Assembly: GCA_910584055.1 (NCBI GenBank)
Contig: CAJTZS010000008.1
Span: 1-64,000, forward strand
Origin: an uncultured Muribaculaceae bacterium
GTDB taxonomy: Bacteria; Bacteroidota; Bacteroidia; Bacteroidales; Muribaculaceae
DNA: 64,000 bases
Reading direction: 5' to 3'
The notes beneath the pieces are model-generated. The model saw only the letters and a list, made by a program, of their open reading frames with translations, searched no databases and was not told the origin of the DNA. The position numbers were made by a program, and so were the translations under genes. Of the stretch, positions 25,330-33,649 are shown piece by piece (within the stretch, counting starts at the first letter, position 1; every line of letters begins with the position of its first letter).

Positions 25330-27120
25330 AATGTAACCGCAGCCTCTCTGCCCCTAAAAGACGGATTTTAGGGGCGTCGCGCGCAAATTGTGGGCGGTGC
25401 AGCCGGTGGCCCCGCAGTTTGCGCGCATAAAGCACCTCGCCGCCGCGATGTTTCGGGTATGAAATCGGGTCCCGGAATATCGCGGCGGCAAAGAGGTGTA
25501 ACACAACGTTTTAACCGTACCGCTTCGGCGGTTCTACAAAAGTCCACGGATTTTTAGGAGGTTAAAAACGTTGTAAGCCTGAAAAACAGCGTTTTATCAG
25601 GCGCAAAGGGGGTTCGGGGGAATATTTTCCACCGAGGGTGCTTCGCACTATCCCCCCACGGCCTGTCGCTTTTTTCGGGTTGTTTCGGGATTTTCGGGCG
25701 GAATATGTAACCGCACCCACCGCCGCGCCCTGCGTAGGCGAAAGCGCGGTGATGTCGTTGACGCGATAATCAAAACGGGCGCAGGTCGTTTTGAGGTCGC
25801 GGCAAATTCCTATCCTTACATCAGCCGACGGGCGGTGATGCCCCGATGATGAAGCCGTGTTGTGGATTGGCATAAAAATCAGGGTGGAACGTAGCACGGG
25901 AGGCACGGCATACACCGTGAGCGCAGGGAGCGGTGTTGCCGTGGTATGAGTTGCTGTGCCACATTCCTTGTTTATCGCGGCCAATCCACTCTCGGCTGCA
26001 TCATTTCCATATCCCGGAAGCACGTCGGGGTGATGTCGCGGCAAGCGTGGCGGTGGAGGCGATGCGCGTAGTGGAGGTGGCCGGGGCAACGGGGCGGTGA
26101 TGAAAGGCGGAGCAATGCAGCCCAACCGAAAATCTCGGCCATAAAAGCCTCTGTGAAACAGTGGGTTGTTGGCCGGTTAAAGGTTTTCGATTGATGCGGA
26201 ATGACCGCTCGGCCTTTCATCAGCGACCGCCACGGCAGCCGTAGCGTAGCTGTGCGCCGACGCGCCGCGTTTGGGGCGTGGGGCGGGGCTTGTGTCGGTA
26301 TGCCGTTATGTCAATGTGTGGTTGCCGATGCCGCAGGGCGTGTGTCGTGGGTGCACGCCCCCGGCAGACGGTCTGCCGTAATGCAGCGGCGGTGCGGGGC
26401 GGCTTTGCAATGCAGTGAGAGGCACCCCCGACCGCAGGGAGTTGGCTCTAATGACCGTAGGGCGTTTGTGCCATTGGGGTGCCACCACGTCCGCACTGCC
26501 AAGCCATGCCCGGCAACGCGGCGGAGTGCAGTCAGAACGGCGAAAGGGGGCTGTCGGCCACGGTGCGCCCGGAGGTGTCGGCAAGCCAAGTCGTTGTGTC
26601 GGCATACCGTTATGTCGGCGTGTCGTGGCGGTTGTCCGCGAGGGTGGCCGATGTTCCTCTGCCGGGCGTTGTGCGGTGGCGGATCAGGGCGTGGGCGCGA
26701 GGGTGTGAGCGGAGGTGGCGCGGCGACAGTGAGCGCGGCAAGGCTCGGAGTGTTTGAACACCGCCGCCGGGTGTCGGTCTGAACTGTGTTCAAGGCACTC
26801 TCTTAAAAGCCGGAGTGAAGCCGTGGCGCAACGTGGCGTTTGTGGAGCGACAGACGCCGGAGCAGTATGCGGAGGTGTCGGAGCGGAACAATTTGAGAGT
26901 GTGCCGGGGCCGACACCCGACGGCAGAGGGCAACAAGCGCAGCGCGGAACTCGGAGCCGCTGCCAAGTGAGCCGCCACGCGCCGGAGCGATTAAGTCAAA
27001 GCGGCCTGTGCCTGTAAGCCGCCGCCTCACAACGCTATGGGTGGGATTGGGGATAATGCAAACGGCTACCCTCACGGGCAACTGTCTGAAATACACATAT
27101 GACATATCAGAGAATACGAA
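25330..27120 (-). ncRNA. Candidate large structured RNA, gene-free region
   Basis: No frame here looks like protein. The DNA is full of perfect complementary arms. Hairpins: 25351-25374 (CCCCTAAAA/TTTTAGGGG), 25379-25426, 25439-25489 (11 bp), 25506-25574 and 25616-25656. Nested set: 25862-25871 pairs with 25980-25989 (10 bp) around 25904-25943. Longer range: 26098-26108 with 26212-26222 (11 bp), 26421-26428 with 26476-26483, 26754-26761 with 26786-26793, and 26768-26777 with 26910-26919. Two small hairpins stand at 26336-26360 and 26362-26378. A direct repeat (GTGTCGGTATGCCGTTATGT and variant) starts at 26292 and 26597. The strand is assumed from the late operon; none is proven. Confidence 0.35.
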
Positions 27121-27128
27121 AAAATTGC

Positions 27129-27136
27129 TAAATTTG
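27129..27136 (+). promoter_or_regulatory. Promoter of cargo gene
   Basis: TAAATTTG matches the Bacteroidetes -7 box and lies 27 bases before the ATG of the secreted cargo protein. Surrounding DNA changes from GC-rich to AT-rich here. Confidence 0.5.
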
Positions 27137-27163
27137 CATCATACAATCATACAGTATTAGTTT

Positions 27164-27850
27164 ATGTATAAAGCAATCGCAATAGCCGCAGGTATTATGA
27201 TGTTAGTCACATCTGTTGTTGCACAAGAAACAACATCAAGGTTTGAACATCACGCAAATCTTGTCGGCAACACGTTAAATTGTTCGGCAGTTGAAGTGTT
27301 GGGTTATAACGATTATAATGGCTGTAAAATATCAGATACTTATAATATCATTGATAGCTGTTATATGGAGATAGGCGATGCGAAAGTTGTCAATATATAT
27401 CACCTCGCTATCTTATCGCCAGACTATAACAATGGGAAGAAATGGGATTTATACAGCGATAGGGTGTTGTTGATGAAAAAAGGAGAAGACACTTTTATTT
27501 ATGATAATGTAATTTCAAATGAGCCGATAATAGACGACGGGATTATTGTTCCTTGCGAAAGATTCTTTATCCCATCTGAAGATGAAAATGATGGAACATT
27601 TAACCAACCTTGCGATTTCGAGCTTGCCTATGTTAGAGGTCAAGGTTATAAGGTCGGGTGGAATATTGCTATACAGATTAGAGAGGATAAACTGTATATT
27701 GTAGGACTTTGTGTTTGGGAGCATAATTCTGATTTAACGTATACCAAGCGTATTGCTTATGAATACGAAACGGGTAAATTCCCGTTGGATAGGTTTGAGC
27801 GGTCGATGATAGACCAAGTGAGAAATGATGAAAATCCGATGCAAGAATAA
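27164..27850 (+). CDS. Secreted protein, prophage cargo (moron)
   Basis: 228 residues with a signal peptide (MYKAIAIAAGIMMLVTSVVA, cleavage likely after AQ). The mature part is acidic and beta-rich (LGYNDYNGCKISDTYNIID, ILSPDYNNGKKWDLYSDRV). AT-rich, opposite in strand to the late genes and with its own promoter, so probably expressed in the lysogen. No family recognised. Confidence 0.75.
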   Translation: MYKAIAIAAGIMMLVTSVVAQETTSRFEHHANLVGNTLNCSAVEVLGYNDYNGCKISDTYNIIDSCYMEIGDAKVVNIYHLAILSPDYNNGKKWDLYSDRVLLMKKGEDTFIYDNVISNEPIIDDGIIVPCERFFIPSEDENDGTFNQPCDFELAYVRGQGYKVGWNIAIQIREDKLYIVGLCVWEHNSDLTYTKRIAYEYETGKFPLDRFERSMIDQVRNDENPMQE

Positions 27851-27913
27851 ACGAGCCGCCCGACTTTCGCAAGCCGGGCGGTTCTGTCAATCACAATCTG
27901 CTTATGAAAAAAC

Positions 27914-28444
27914 TTATATCTCGGTGTGGCGTTTGCGGCGGCGGAGGTAGAGGGCGATGCCCGACACAATCAGAATGAGGGCGGCGAGGGTGAGTATTAT
28001 CCGGGTGGTGTCGGGCGGCTCGGCTACGGAGGTGGTGGTTGTGTGTTCGGCTCTCGATGTGGCGGAGGCGTGGCGGTAGGCCACGGTGTCAAGTCGGTTA
28101 TATCCGGCTATGGCGTTGCGTGTCTGTCTGCGGCGGTCGGCAATCTTACCGCCGACGGCGCGGATTCTGACGGTTTCTTCGGGCGACGCTGCCGATAGTG
28201 CTGCGTCGGCGGCGTGTCGCTCTATTGTTATATCCAGCGTGTCGAAGTCGAAGCTGATGCGGCGCATGGCGGTGTCGATGCGGAGGAAGTAGCCGGAGGC
28301 GAGGGAGGCGGCCACGCTGTCGGTGTCGGCGGTGTTGTTGGCGACAATATCCTTTTTCGATTTGCAGCCGCAAAGCGCGGTGAAAATCAGTATGTATGCG
28401 GCAAATGTCGAGAACCGAGAGTTGAGGGTCGAGATGGCTTTCAT
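27914..28444 (-). CDS. Putative unimolecular spanin (lipoprotein with C-terminal membrane anchor)
   Basis: 176 residues. The N-terminus has a lipoprotein signal (ILIFTALCGCKSKKD; Cys after LCG) and the C-terminus a membrane segment (IILTLAALILIVSGIALYL) followed by RRRKRH. The region between is hydrophilic and could span the periplasm. This two-anchor build is that of u-spanins such as phage T1 gp11, which fuse inner and outer membrane at lysis. It directly follows endolysin and holin genes in the leftward late operon, completing a lysis cassette. Confidence 0.65.
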   Translation of the reverse strand: MKAISTLNSRFSTFAAYILIFTALCGCKSKKDIVANNTADTDSVAASLASGYFLRIDTAMRRISFDFDTLDITIERHAADAALSAASPEETVRIRAVGGKIADRRRQTRNAIAGYNRLDTVAYRHASATSRAEHTTTTSVAEPPDTTRIILTLAALILIVSGIALYLRRRKRHTEI

Positions 28445-28559
28445 AGGTCGGATATGTCTTTATATTGCCAAAGGTTTGCTTGATAGCTTGCACCAGCGAT
28501 CGCAGAGCTTTGCCCTGCGGCCGCTGACGTACAAGCGCAAACTTTGGCGATATTCATAT

Positions 28560-29003
28560 TTATAAATCTGAATATTCGGCGGTTGCGTCGAAGGAGGGGC
28601 ACGCTTTGGGGGCAAAATCACGGTGTCCGTATATCCGTGCACCGGGGTATCGCTCTTTCAGTTTCTTCAGGAGTTGGCGCAGGGCTGTTTTCTGTATTGG
28701 TGTGCGCGTGTCTTTTGGTTCGGGCTGTCCGTCGGGTAACCGCCTGTGGGCGTCGCAGCCGCCAACATAGCACACGCCTATGGAGTGGGCGTTGTGGCCG
28801 GAGCAATGTGCGCCGACCTGTTCGACGGGGCGGCCATTATGTACGGAGCCGTCGAGATATACGATGTAGTGATAGCCTATGTCGCGCCAGCCGTTGCCTT
28901 TTGGTTTCGGCGCGGTGTGCCACTGTCGGATTTGCTGCACGGTGAAGGGCTTTCCCTCCGGGGTGGCCGTGCAATGCACGATGATTTCGGTTATGCTTCG
29001 CAT
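28560..29003 (-). CDS. Endolysin, N-acetylmuramoyl-L-alanine amidase
   Basis: 147 residues, a single amidase_2 domain as in T7 lysozyme. Zinc ligands by pattern: H10 (IIVHCTA), H127 (GHRDFAPKACPSFD) and C135. The GWRDIGYHYIVYLDG and HCSGHNAHSIGVCYVGG blocks complete the fold. No signal peptide, so a holin is needed for release. Cuts the amide bond between N-acetylmuramic acid and the stem peptide. Confidence 0.93.
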   Translation of the reverse strand: MRSITEIIVHCTATPEGKPFTVQQIRQWHTAPKPKGNGWRDIGYHYIVYLDGSVHNGRPVEQVGAHCSGHNAHSIGVCYVGGCDAHRRLPDGQPEPKDTRTPIQKTALRQLLKKLKERYPGARIYGHRDFAPKACPSFDATAEYSDL

Positions 29004-29032
29004 AAGGTTATGAGGGTTATAAGGTTATGAGG

Positions 29033-29266
29033 TTATGGGGTTATGTCTTCGTCGCGGTCTTTTGGCCGTGCGTATTTGTAATGATAGTCGATGCCGAACA
29101 GTGCCCCGGCGAAGGTGAGGATTTCGCCGAAGGCTATCAGCACGGAGTTGTGTATCTCGCCCGGCGGCGGCAGAATAAACCCTGCCACGAGCAGCCCGCA
29201 GCCGAGGGCGATAAGGGCAATGGCGGCGAGTAGCTGTATGGTGGGCTTGTGTTTGCGGAGGTTCAT
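29033..29266 (-). CDS. Holin-like small membrane protein
   Basis: 77 residues with two membrane segments (IQLLAAIALIALGCGLLVAG and VLIAFGEILTFAGALFGI) and a charged C-terminal tail (KYARPKDRDEDITP). Directly upstream of the endolysin in the same operon, as expected for a holin. The 40-base gap between holin and endolysin contains a GGTTATGAG-type tandem repeat. Confidence 0.75.
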   Translation of the reverse strand: MNLRKHKPTIQLLAAIALIALGCGLLVAGFILPPPGEIHNSVLIAFGEILTFAGALFGIDYHYKYARPKDRDEDITP

Positions 29267-29399
29267 AATTTGTGGCGTAATTATTTGTGTATGTGGTGAA
29301 TTATGATTATCTTTGCGTCTGTAAGTGAAACCATACTAAAAATGACCCGGACACCTCTTAACAATGTAAAGCCGCGCTAAAGATGAACTGGATACCTCT

Positions 29400-29530
29400 G
29401 CGTATGGCGGATAGCATTTCCCATAAGGGCTAACACGCCGGAGTTCCATAGATAGCATTTCCGGGTGGTCTTGTACCACAAGGGCTATCTCGGCTCGTAT
29501 AAAAGATAGCATACCCTTGCGGCTCGCCCG
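29400..29530. repeat. Three palindromic GATAGCAT...GGGCT units
   Basis: ATAGCATTTCC...AAGGGCT occurs three times (from 29411, 29450 and about 29506). The middle one folds fully: AGATAGC/GCTATCT outside and GTGGT/ACCAC inside (29449-29489). The stretch between the holin start and the tail-fibre stop (29267-29651) has no convincing gene; its other feature is a GTTCATTGTTCAT-type low-complexity repeat near 29575 with an inverted partner at 29612. Confidence 0.45.
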
Positions 29531-29651
29531 TGAGGGCTTTCTTTTTTGCGGCTTTGCCGCAGTGGAGGGTTCATTGTTCATTGTTCATAGAGAGGTGGGG
29601 GCGGTGTGATTCAATGAACTATGAACTTTCTACTATGAACTTGCGAAGCAG

Positions 29652-30650
29652 TCAGGTCGAGAACGTCCATCGCAGTGTTCCGGGGTCGTATATGATGGTG
29701 AAGGTGGCGAGTGAGCTTGCGAGGTTGGCAGGGGTGATGGCGGCGGTGCCGGGATAGATTGGCTTGGCGAGGCCGATTCCGAAAACGAAGCGTATCATAC
29801 GCTGCTTTTTAGGATTCTTGGGGTCGGTCAACGACACGGAGCTACGACCGAGGCCGAAGCGTATGTTGCCGTGTCGGTCGGTATGCCGCGTTACGAGTGT
29901 CGAGGCGTCGGCAGACCATCCCTCTGCCTTGACTGACAGGAAGCTGTGCGGGTTTGTGGAAAAGAGGATTTTAGAGCCGTCGAGTTTTACGGCGTAAATT
30001 GAGCCGTACAGCCCCCAGCCTTTCTTGGCCTGGCAGTATTTCCTGGCGGCGCGTTGCTCGGCGGTGGCGAACTTGTTCTTATAGGGGTTGCGCTTGCGCA
30101 CACGCCGAAAGAGATACGGCACATATCCGGCGGCGGTGAGTGTCTGCGCGCCGAGTAGGTGCAGCTCGCCGTTGATTACCTGACAGGAGATTTGCGAGGC
30201 TTTATAGAGGTTGTCGGCGGTGCCGACGCCGAGCAGGGAGTTTATGGTCTGTATCTGTTTCTTGATGTCGGCCACGTCGCGCCGCGCGGCGTTTAGGTCA
30301 ACGACCTGTTGGGCGCGCATGGCTCCGGCTCGCTCTGTTGTGGCTTGTTGTATCTGAATCAGTGTGAGATCGGCCTGTGCGCCGGTGTATAGGTTGACGC
30401 TCCGTGCGGCAAGGTAGATGTGGTTGCGGTCGGCGTTGCCCTGCGAAAGCGCGGTGAGAGCCGGACGCGCCGTTTTCAGGGCCTCGTGCCACTTGATGAT
30501 GATGTCGAGGTTGGCCTGTGTTCCAGCGGTGGCGAGTATGTCGACAATCTTTTGGAGAATAGAGCCGACGGTTTCGGGCGACACGGAGTTTGAGGCCGTC
30601 GTGTTCCTGAACTGGGTTATGAGTTGGGTTAAGGTCGTTACGTCTATCAT
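29652..30650 (-). CDS. Tail fibre or other appendage protein
   Basis: 332 residues from the ATG at 30650 (MIDVTTLTQLITQF). An N-terminal helical section and a coiled region (AQQVVDLNAARRDVADIKKQ) suggest trimerisation; the C-terminal 180 residues look beta-rich (LLGAQTLTAAGYVPYLFRR, RFGLGRSSVSLTDPKNPKK). Position just before the lysis genes is typical of fibres. A 5' extension to 30704 is possible but crosses a palindrome that looks like a control site. Confidence 0.6.
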   Translation of the reverse strand: MIDVTTLTQLITQFRNTTASNSVSPETVGSILQKIVDILATAGTQANLDIIIKWHEALKTARPALTALSQGNADRNHIYLAARSVNLYTGAQADLTLIQIQQATTERAGAMRAQQVVDLNAARRDVADIKKQIQTINSLLGVGTADNLYKASQISCQVINGELHLLGAQTLTAAGYVPYLFRRVRKRNPYKNKFATAEQRAARKYCQAKKGWGLYGSIYAVKLDGSKILFSTNPHSFLSVKAEGWSADASTLVTRHTDRHGNIRFGLGRSSVSLTDPKNPKKQRMIRFVFGIGLAKPIYPGTAAITPANLASSLATFTIIYDPGTLRWTFST

Positions 30651-30739
30651 TGCGGTAATCTTTACCGCAAAACTACGGCGACGGTGTCGCCGAAGAAAAG
30701 ACACAAAATTTCGGCGATATGCGCCGTATGTCGCCGAAA
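30651..30739. promoter_or_regulatory. Cluster of three palindromes between divergent genes
   Basis: TGCGGTAA-TCT-TTACCGCA (30651-30669) abuts the fibre start codon. CGGCGAC-GGT-GTCGCCG (30676-30692) and TTTCGGCGA/TCGCCGAAA (30709-30717 with 30731-30739) follow. The TCGCCG half-site recurs four times, as expected for an operator array between the leftward fibre gene and the rightward cargo gene. Confidence 0.4.
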
Positions 30740-30744
30740 ATGTG

Positions 30745-30752
30745 TAACTTTG
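30745..30752 (+). promoter_or_regulatory. Promoter of cargo gene
   Basis: TAACTTTG only 3 bases before the ATG at 30756. With the usual spacing the message would begin at or just inside this ATG, so the mRNA would be almost leaderless. Confidence 0.5.
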
Positions 30753-30755
30753 CGT

Positions 30756-31313
30756 ATGGTACGCAGTCGAAAATATCTACTTGGAATCCTGGCAGTATGT
30801 TTAATGCTGCCGCTCTTTATGAGGGCGCAACAGAATAGTGAGCTAAAATACAATACAGTTTATACTAAATCGGGGGCAGAGCCAATAACAAATAATTTGG
30901 CAAAAATTATTCTACATAGTATCAATTTATGGCAAGAAAAATGTAAACGCCAAGTTAGAAATGGTGTTTGTATGCGTGATACTACGAATTTTTTGATTAG
31001 CTCCATAGGACTGCCAAGTGAGGTAATATATAATCTGCCGAGCAACACAAAATATGTTTATGATGTTAGTTACGGCAATGAATTATATAAGCAGGTGCGC
31101 AAAAATAAAAATCATAGCATAGGATATACCAAAATCGACATAGACCTTTTTGAGAATCATATAGAGATACGTTTTTTCAACCAAACTGCCGTGGCACAAA
31201 AGAAAGGAAAACGTCAATGGTGGGAAATCAGTTCATCCGAATATGATGCTGTATTCGAGTATTCATATAACGAAGATAAAGATGAATGGGAATTGATTGA
31301 TGAAATGGATTAA
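30756..31313 (+). CDS. Secreted protein, prophage cargo
   Basis: 185 residues with a signal peptide (KYLLGILAVCLMLPLFMRAQ). The mature part is basic and polar; AT-rich, unlike the neighbouring late genes. The ATG at 30756 is preferred over 30684 because the latter precedes the promoter and adds a Cys/Arg stretch before the signal peptide. No family recognised. Confidence 0.7.
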   Translation: MVRSRKYLLGILAVCLMLPLFMRAQQNSELKYNTVYTKSGAEPITNNLAKIILHSINLWQEKCKRQVRNGVCMRDTTNFLISSIGLPSEVIYNLPSNTKYVYDVSYGNELYKQVRKNKNHSIGYTKIDIDLFENHIEIRFFNQTAVAQKKGKRQWWEISSSEYDAVFEYSYNEDKDEWELIDEMD

Positions 31314-31350
31314 GTCGCTGAAAAATAAAGAGGCAGCGTATAAGACTGCT

Positions 31351-31398
31351 TTATTCCATGAGCGAGGCGCGAAATGAGCGGTCGTTGATGGTGTCGGC
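31351..31398 (-). pseudogene. Duplicated 3' end of the neighbouring tail gene
   Basis: Read leftward this stretch encodes HADTINDRSFRASLME and a stop, closely matching the true end NALNDRSFRASLIR of the gene at 31893-32318. The AT-rich membrane-protein gene lies between the two copies. The duplicate looks like the old 3' end left behind when the cargo gene inserted. Confidence 0.6.
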
Positions 31399-31433
31399 GT
31401 GGAATCGGAACATAAAAAGCTACCTCCAATATT

Positions 31434-31883
31434 ATGAATATGAATTACTCCAAAAATTACATCAAATATATTCCTAAAATAATGCTCTTGGTTTACGTAA
31501 TTTTGTTCCTTTGCATACCAAATGTGCCGGAGTCCGGCGTTGACAGTATCTCGGAGTTTTTGCATATTCCTTATATAAGTGGGCGTGTAATATTTATGCT
31601 GCTGTTACTGTTGTATTTCTATAAAAGCACTAAAAATTATTCCATTTCAGAAAAAATAATAGCAGCAATAAATATCGCATTATTCCCGATATTGTTATAT
31701 TTATTATATCGGGTGGAAAACCCCATTAACTTTATACCATACAGTATATCAGTTTATTTGCTAAATGGTAATGCGGAAAATATAACTATTATAGTGTTTG
31801 ATTTATTGCTAACATTTGGAATGGGATTTCTTATTCAAAATGGCCTTATTAGTAAATATAATCAGCTCCACAAAAATAATTAA
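31434..31883 (+). CDS. Multi-pass membrane protein, prophage cargo
   Basis: 149 residues with four or five membrane segments (IMLLVYVILFLCIP, VIFMLLLLLYFY, IIAAINIALFPILLYLLY, ITIIVFDLLLTFGMGFLI). Very AT-rich and opposite in strand to the late genes. Its two sides are marked by copies of the 3' end of the gene at 31893. Function unknown; superinfection exclusion is a common role for such proteins. Confidence 0.65.
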   Translation: MNMNYSKNYIKYIPKIMLLVYVILFLCIPNVPESGVDSISEFLHIPYISGRVIFMLLLLLYFYKSTKNYSISEKIIAAINIALFPILLYLLYRVENPINFIPYSISVYLLNGNAENITIIVFDLLLTFGMGFLIQNGLISKYNQLHKNN

Positions 31884-31892
31884 GACAGATGT

Positions 31893-32318
31893 TCAGCGGA
31901 TTAGCGAGGCTCGGAATGAGCGGTCGTTGAGGGCGTTGGCGACGATGCCGCAGAAGTCGCGGCCGAGATTGTCGGCAAAGAACTCTTTCAGATTCATCAC
32001 GGAGGCATAGTATTTGGTGGAGAACCATTTGCGGCGTTGGCGGATTTTATCTCTGCCAATATCGCCGGGGTTGCCTCGCGGAACTTCGCAGCCTGTGCCG
32101 TAGTCCTGGAATATGCCGTAGGTGTTGAAGCGTTGCGAGAGGGTTACGGAAGTTACTTTGCCATCGGCGGTCATGCCAATGGCCATCGTGGAGCGGTACA
32201 ACGCGCCGGTGTCGATTACTTTCAGCAGGGCGATGCGCTCGCGCCATATCTTTATCATCGTGGAATTGAAGGCGGTAACGTAGCGGCGGCGTTCTTCTTC
32301 GGGGGTCAAGGCAGCCAT
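31893..32318 (-). CDS. Tail or head-tail connector protein (HK97 gp10-like, tentative)
   Basis: 141 residues. VIDTGALYRSTMAIGM and the basic RDKIRQRRKWFSTKYYASVM resemble HK97 gp10/tail-completion proteins, which begin with a similar D-T-G-x-L-x-x-S pattern. It lies between genes of the neck region and the fibre. Overlaps the next upstream gene by 13 bases. Confidence 0.55.
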   Translation of the reverse strand: MAALTPEEERRRYVTAFNSTMIKIWRERIALLKVIDTGALYRSTMAIGMTADGKVTSVTLSQRFNTYGIFQDYGTGCEVPRGNPGDIGRDKIRQRRKWFSTKYYASVMNLKEFFADNLGRDFCGIVANALNDRSFRASLIR

Positions 32319-32824
32319 AGGTCGGGGTTGTATCGTAAATCGGTGAAGGTGTCGATGGCGATGTGGAAGTAGGCGCAGGCCGCGCCGGAGAAGAAGTATC
32401 GCTCTATCTCGGTGAAGTTGATTTGCGGGTCAAGGTAGATGCGGTTCTGTTCGAGGCGGGTTTTCTCTTGTAGCAGTACCGACATGAATTGCCGGAAAAG
32501 CTCGCGGAGGGTGTCGAAGCACCCCTGCCGAGCTTCCATATCGTCGAGGGCGTGGCGCATGGCGAGGAATACGGTCTTTATGCGGCGTGTCCGTGGGGTG
32601 TTGTTCATATCCATATAGCCCTCGGAGGTGTCGCTGACGGCAACGATGGCCGGTGCGGATTGGAGATTATGCAAGGCTTCCTCGAAGCCCTCCAGTCCGC
32701 TGACACGGCAGAAAACGAAGTTTTCGCGCCGAGCGAGGCGGTTGCGGTCGGTCAATCGCCCGAAGAAGGCGGCAGCGTTCCATGAGAAGGTCGAGAGTTC
32801 AGGGTCGGGTGTCGAGGGGTTCAT
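32306..32824 (-). CDS. Late-region hypothetical protein
   Basis: 172 residues, alpha/beta, with a NFVFCRVSGLEGFEEALHNL start of the folded part and an ERYFFSGAACAYFHIAIDT end. It overlaps both neighbours by 4-13 bases, so it belongs to the morphogenesis operon. No family recognised; a tail-terminator or adaptor is possible from position. Confidence 0.55.
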   Translation of the reverse strand: MNPSTPDPELSTFSWNAAAFFGRLTDRNRLARRENFVFCRVSGLEGFEEALHNLQSAPAIVAVSDTSEGYMDMNNTPRTRRIKTVFLAMRHALDDMEARQGCFDTLRELFRQFMSVLLQEKTRLEQNRIYLDPQINFTEIERYFFSGAACAYFHIAIDTFTDLRYNPDLWLP

Positions 32825-33582
32825 TTCTTCGGGAATTTGGCGTTAAACTCTTTGTATTCTTTTGCTTGCGCGTCCAGTTCGGTAAGGGCGCGGTGGGTGT
32901 CGAGGGCGAGAATTTCGCGCTCTTTGGTAATATCTCCTTTGGTGAGGGCGCGAATCATGGCGTTTACGGCCTGTTGGATTTGTGCGCCGGAGGGCAGACG
33001 GCTGCCTCCAAGCAGGTTGTCGGGCTGCGAGGCTGTCTGAAAGAAGTTGGGATAGAGCCGTGCGAAAAGGTCTTTGACGGAGGCAAACCAATAGAATATG
33101 CTCACTCTGTGAGCAGGTGAAAGGTTATGGGGTGAGAGGTTATGGTTATAGAGTATGCTTGCGAGTTGGTCGAGCAGATCATCACGCCGGGTTGCGAGAT
33201 AACCTTGATAGAGGTTGTCGCAGATGATGAATTTCTCAAAGGCCACTTCGGAGAAGTCGGGGGCAAACGGGCGGTAACGCCCGATGCGCGAGATACAGGC
33301 CGGCTGCGGCGGTATGGTGTCGAGCCAGTCAAGAGCCGGTAGGCACTCGGCGATTTGGAGGGCGGTTAGCCGGAAAGTCCGTTTGCGGAGGCGGCAGATA
33401 TAGTCGGCGTTGTGTCGGTGTCTGACCGACAGACCCGCCCACCGGCACAGGCACAGTGTCTTAATCTCGTCGGAGGTATAATTACGGGCTATCAGCTCGA
33501 AAGCGTAACGGAGTTGCGCGTCGGAAAGCTCGTGCCAGCCCAGCGGCACGGCGAGGTCAATATGTAAAACGGGCGATTCCAT
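32821..33582 (-). CDS. Late-region hypothetical protein
   Basis: 253 residues, helical. A peptide NHNLSPHNLSPAH near the middle is encoded by a GGTTATGGGG-type short repeat also found in two other places, apparently tolerated in a loop. Long terminal helices (LDTHRALTELDAQAKEYKEF). Role unknown; position suggests a head-tail or tail-assembly protein. Confidence 0.55.
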   Translation of the reverse strand: MESPVLHIDLAVPLGWHELSDAQLRYAFELIARNYTSDEIKTLCLCRWAGLSVRHRHNADYICRLRKRTFRLTALQIAECLPALDWLDTIPPQPACISRIGRYRPFAPDFSEVAFEKFIICDNLYQGYLATRRDDLLDQLASILYNHNLSPHNLSPAHRVSIFYWFASVKDLFARLYPNFFQTASQPDNLLGGSRLPSGAQIQQAVNAMIRALTKGDITKEREILALDTHRALTELDAQAKEYKEFNAKFPKK

Positions 33583-33649
33583 ACCGCGAAAGTATGGTGT
33601 CGCCCATTATGACGAAAAGACGGAGATTTAATTAGTCCAGAGGTAAACT

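Noticed and set aside
25562..27105. Several overlapping frames of 60-190 codons in the gene-free region
   Set aside because: They overlap in many frames on both strands, are Pro/Arg/Ala-rich without fold-like patterns, and none has a credible start; high GC content explains the open frames.
29336..29581. 81-codon leftward frame over the hairpin repeats
   Set aside because: Made of the palindromic repeats; peptide has no coherent pattern.
29652..30650. Diversity-generating retroelement target
   Set aside because: No reverse transcriptase or template repeat was found near the fibre gene.
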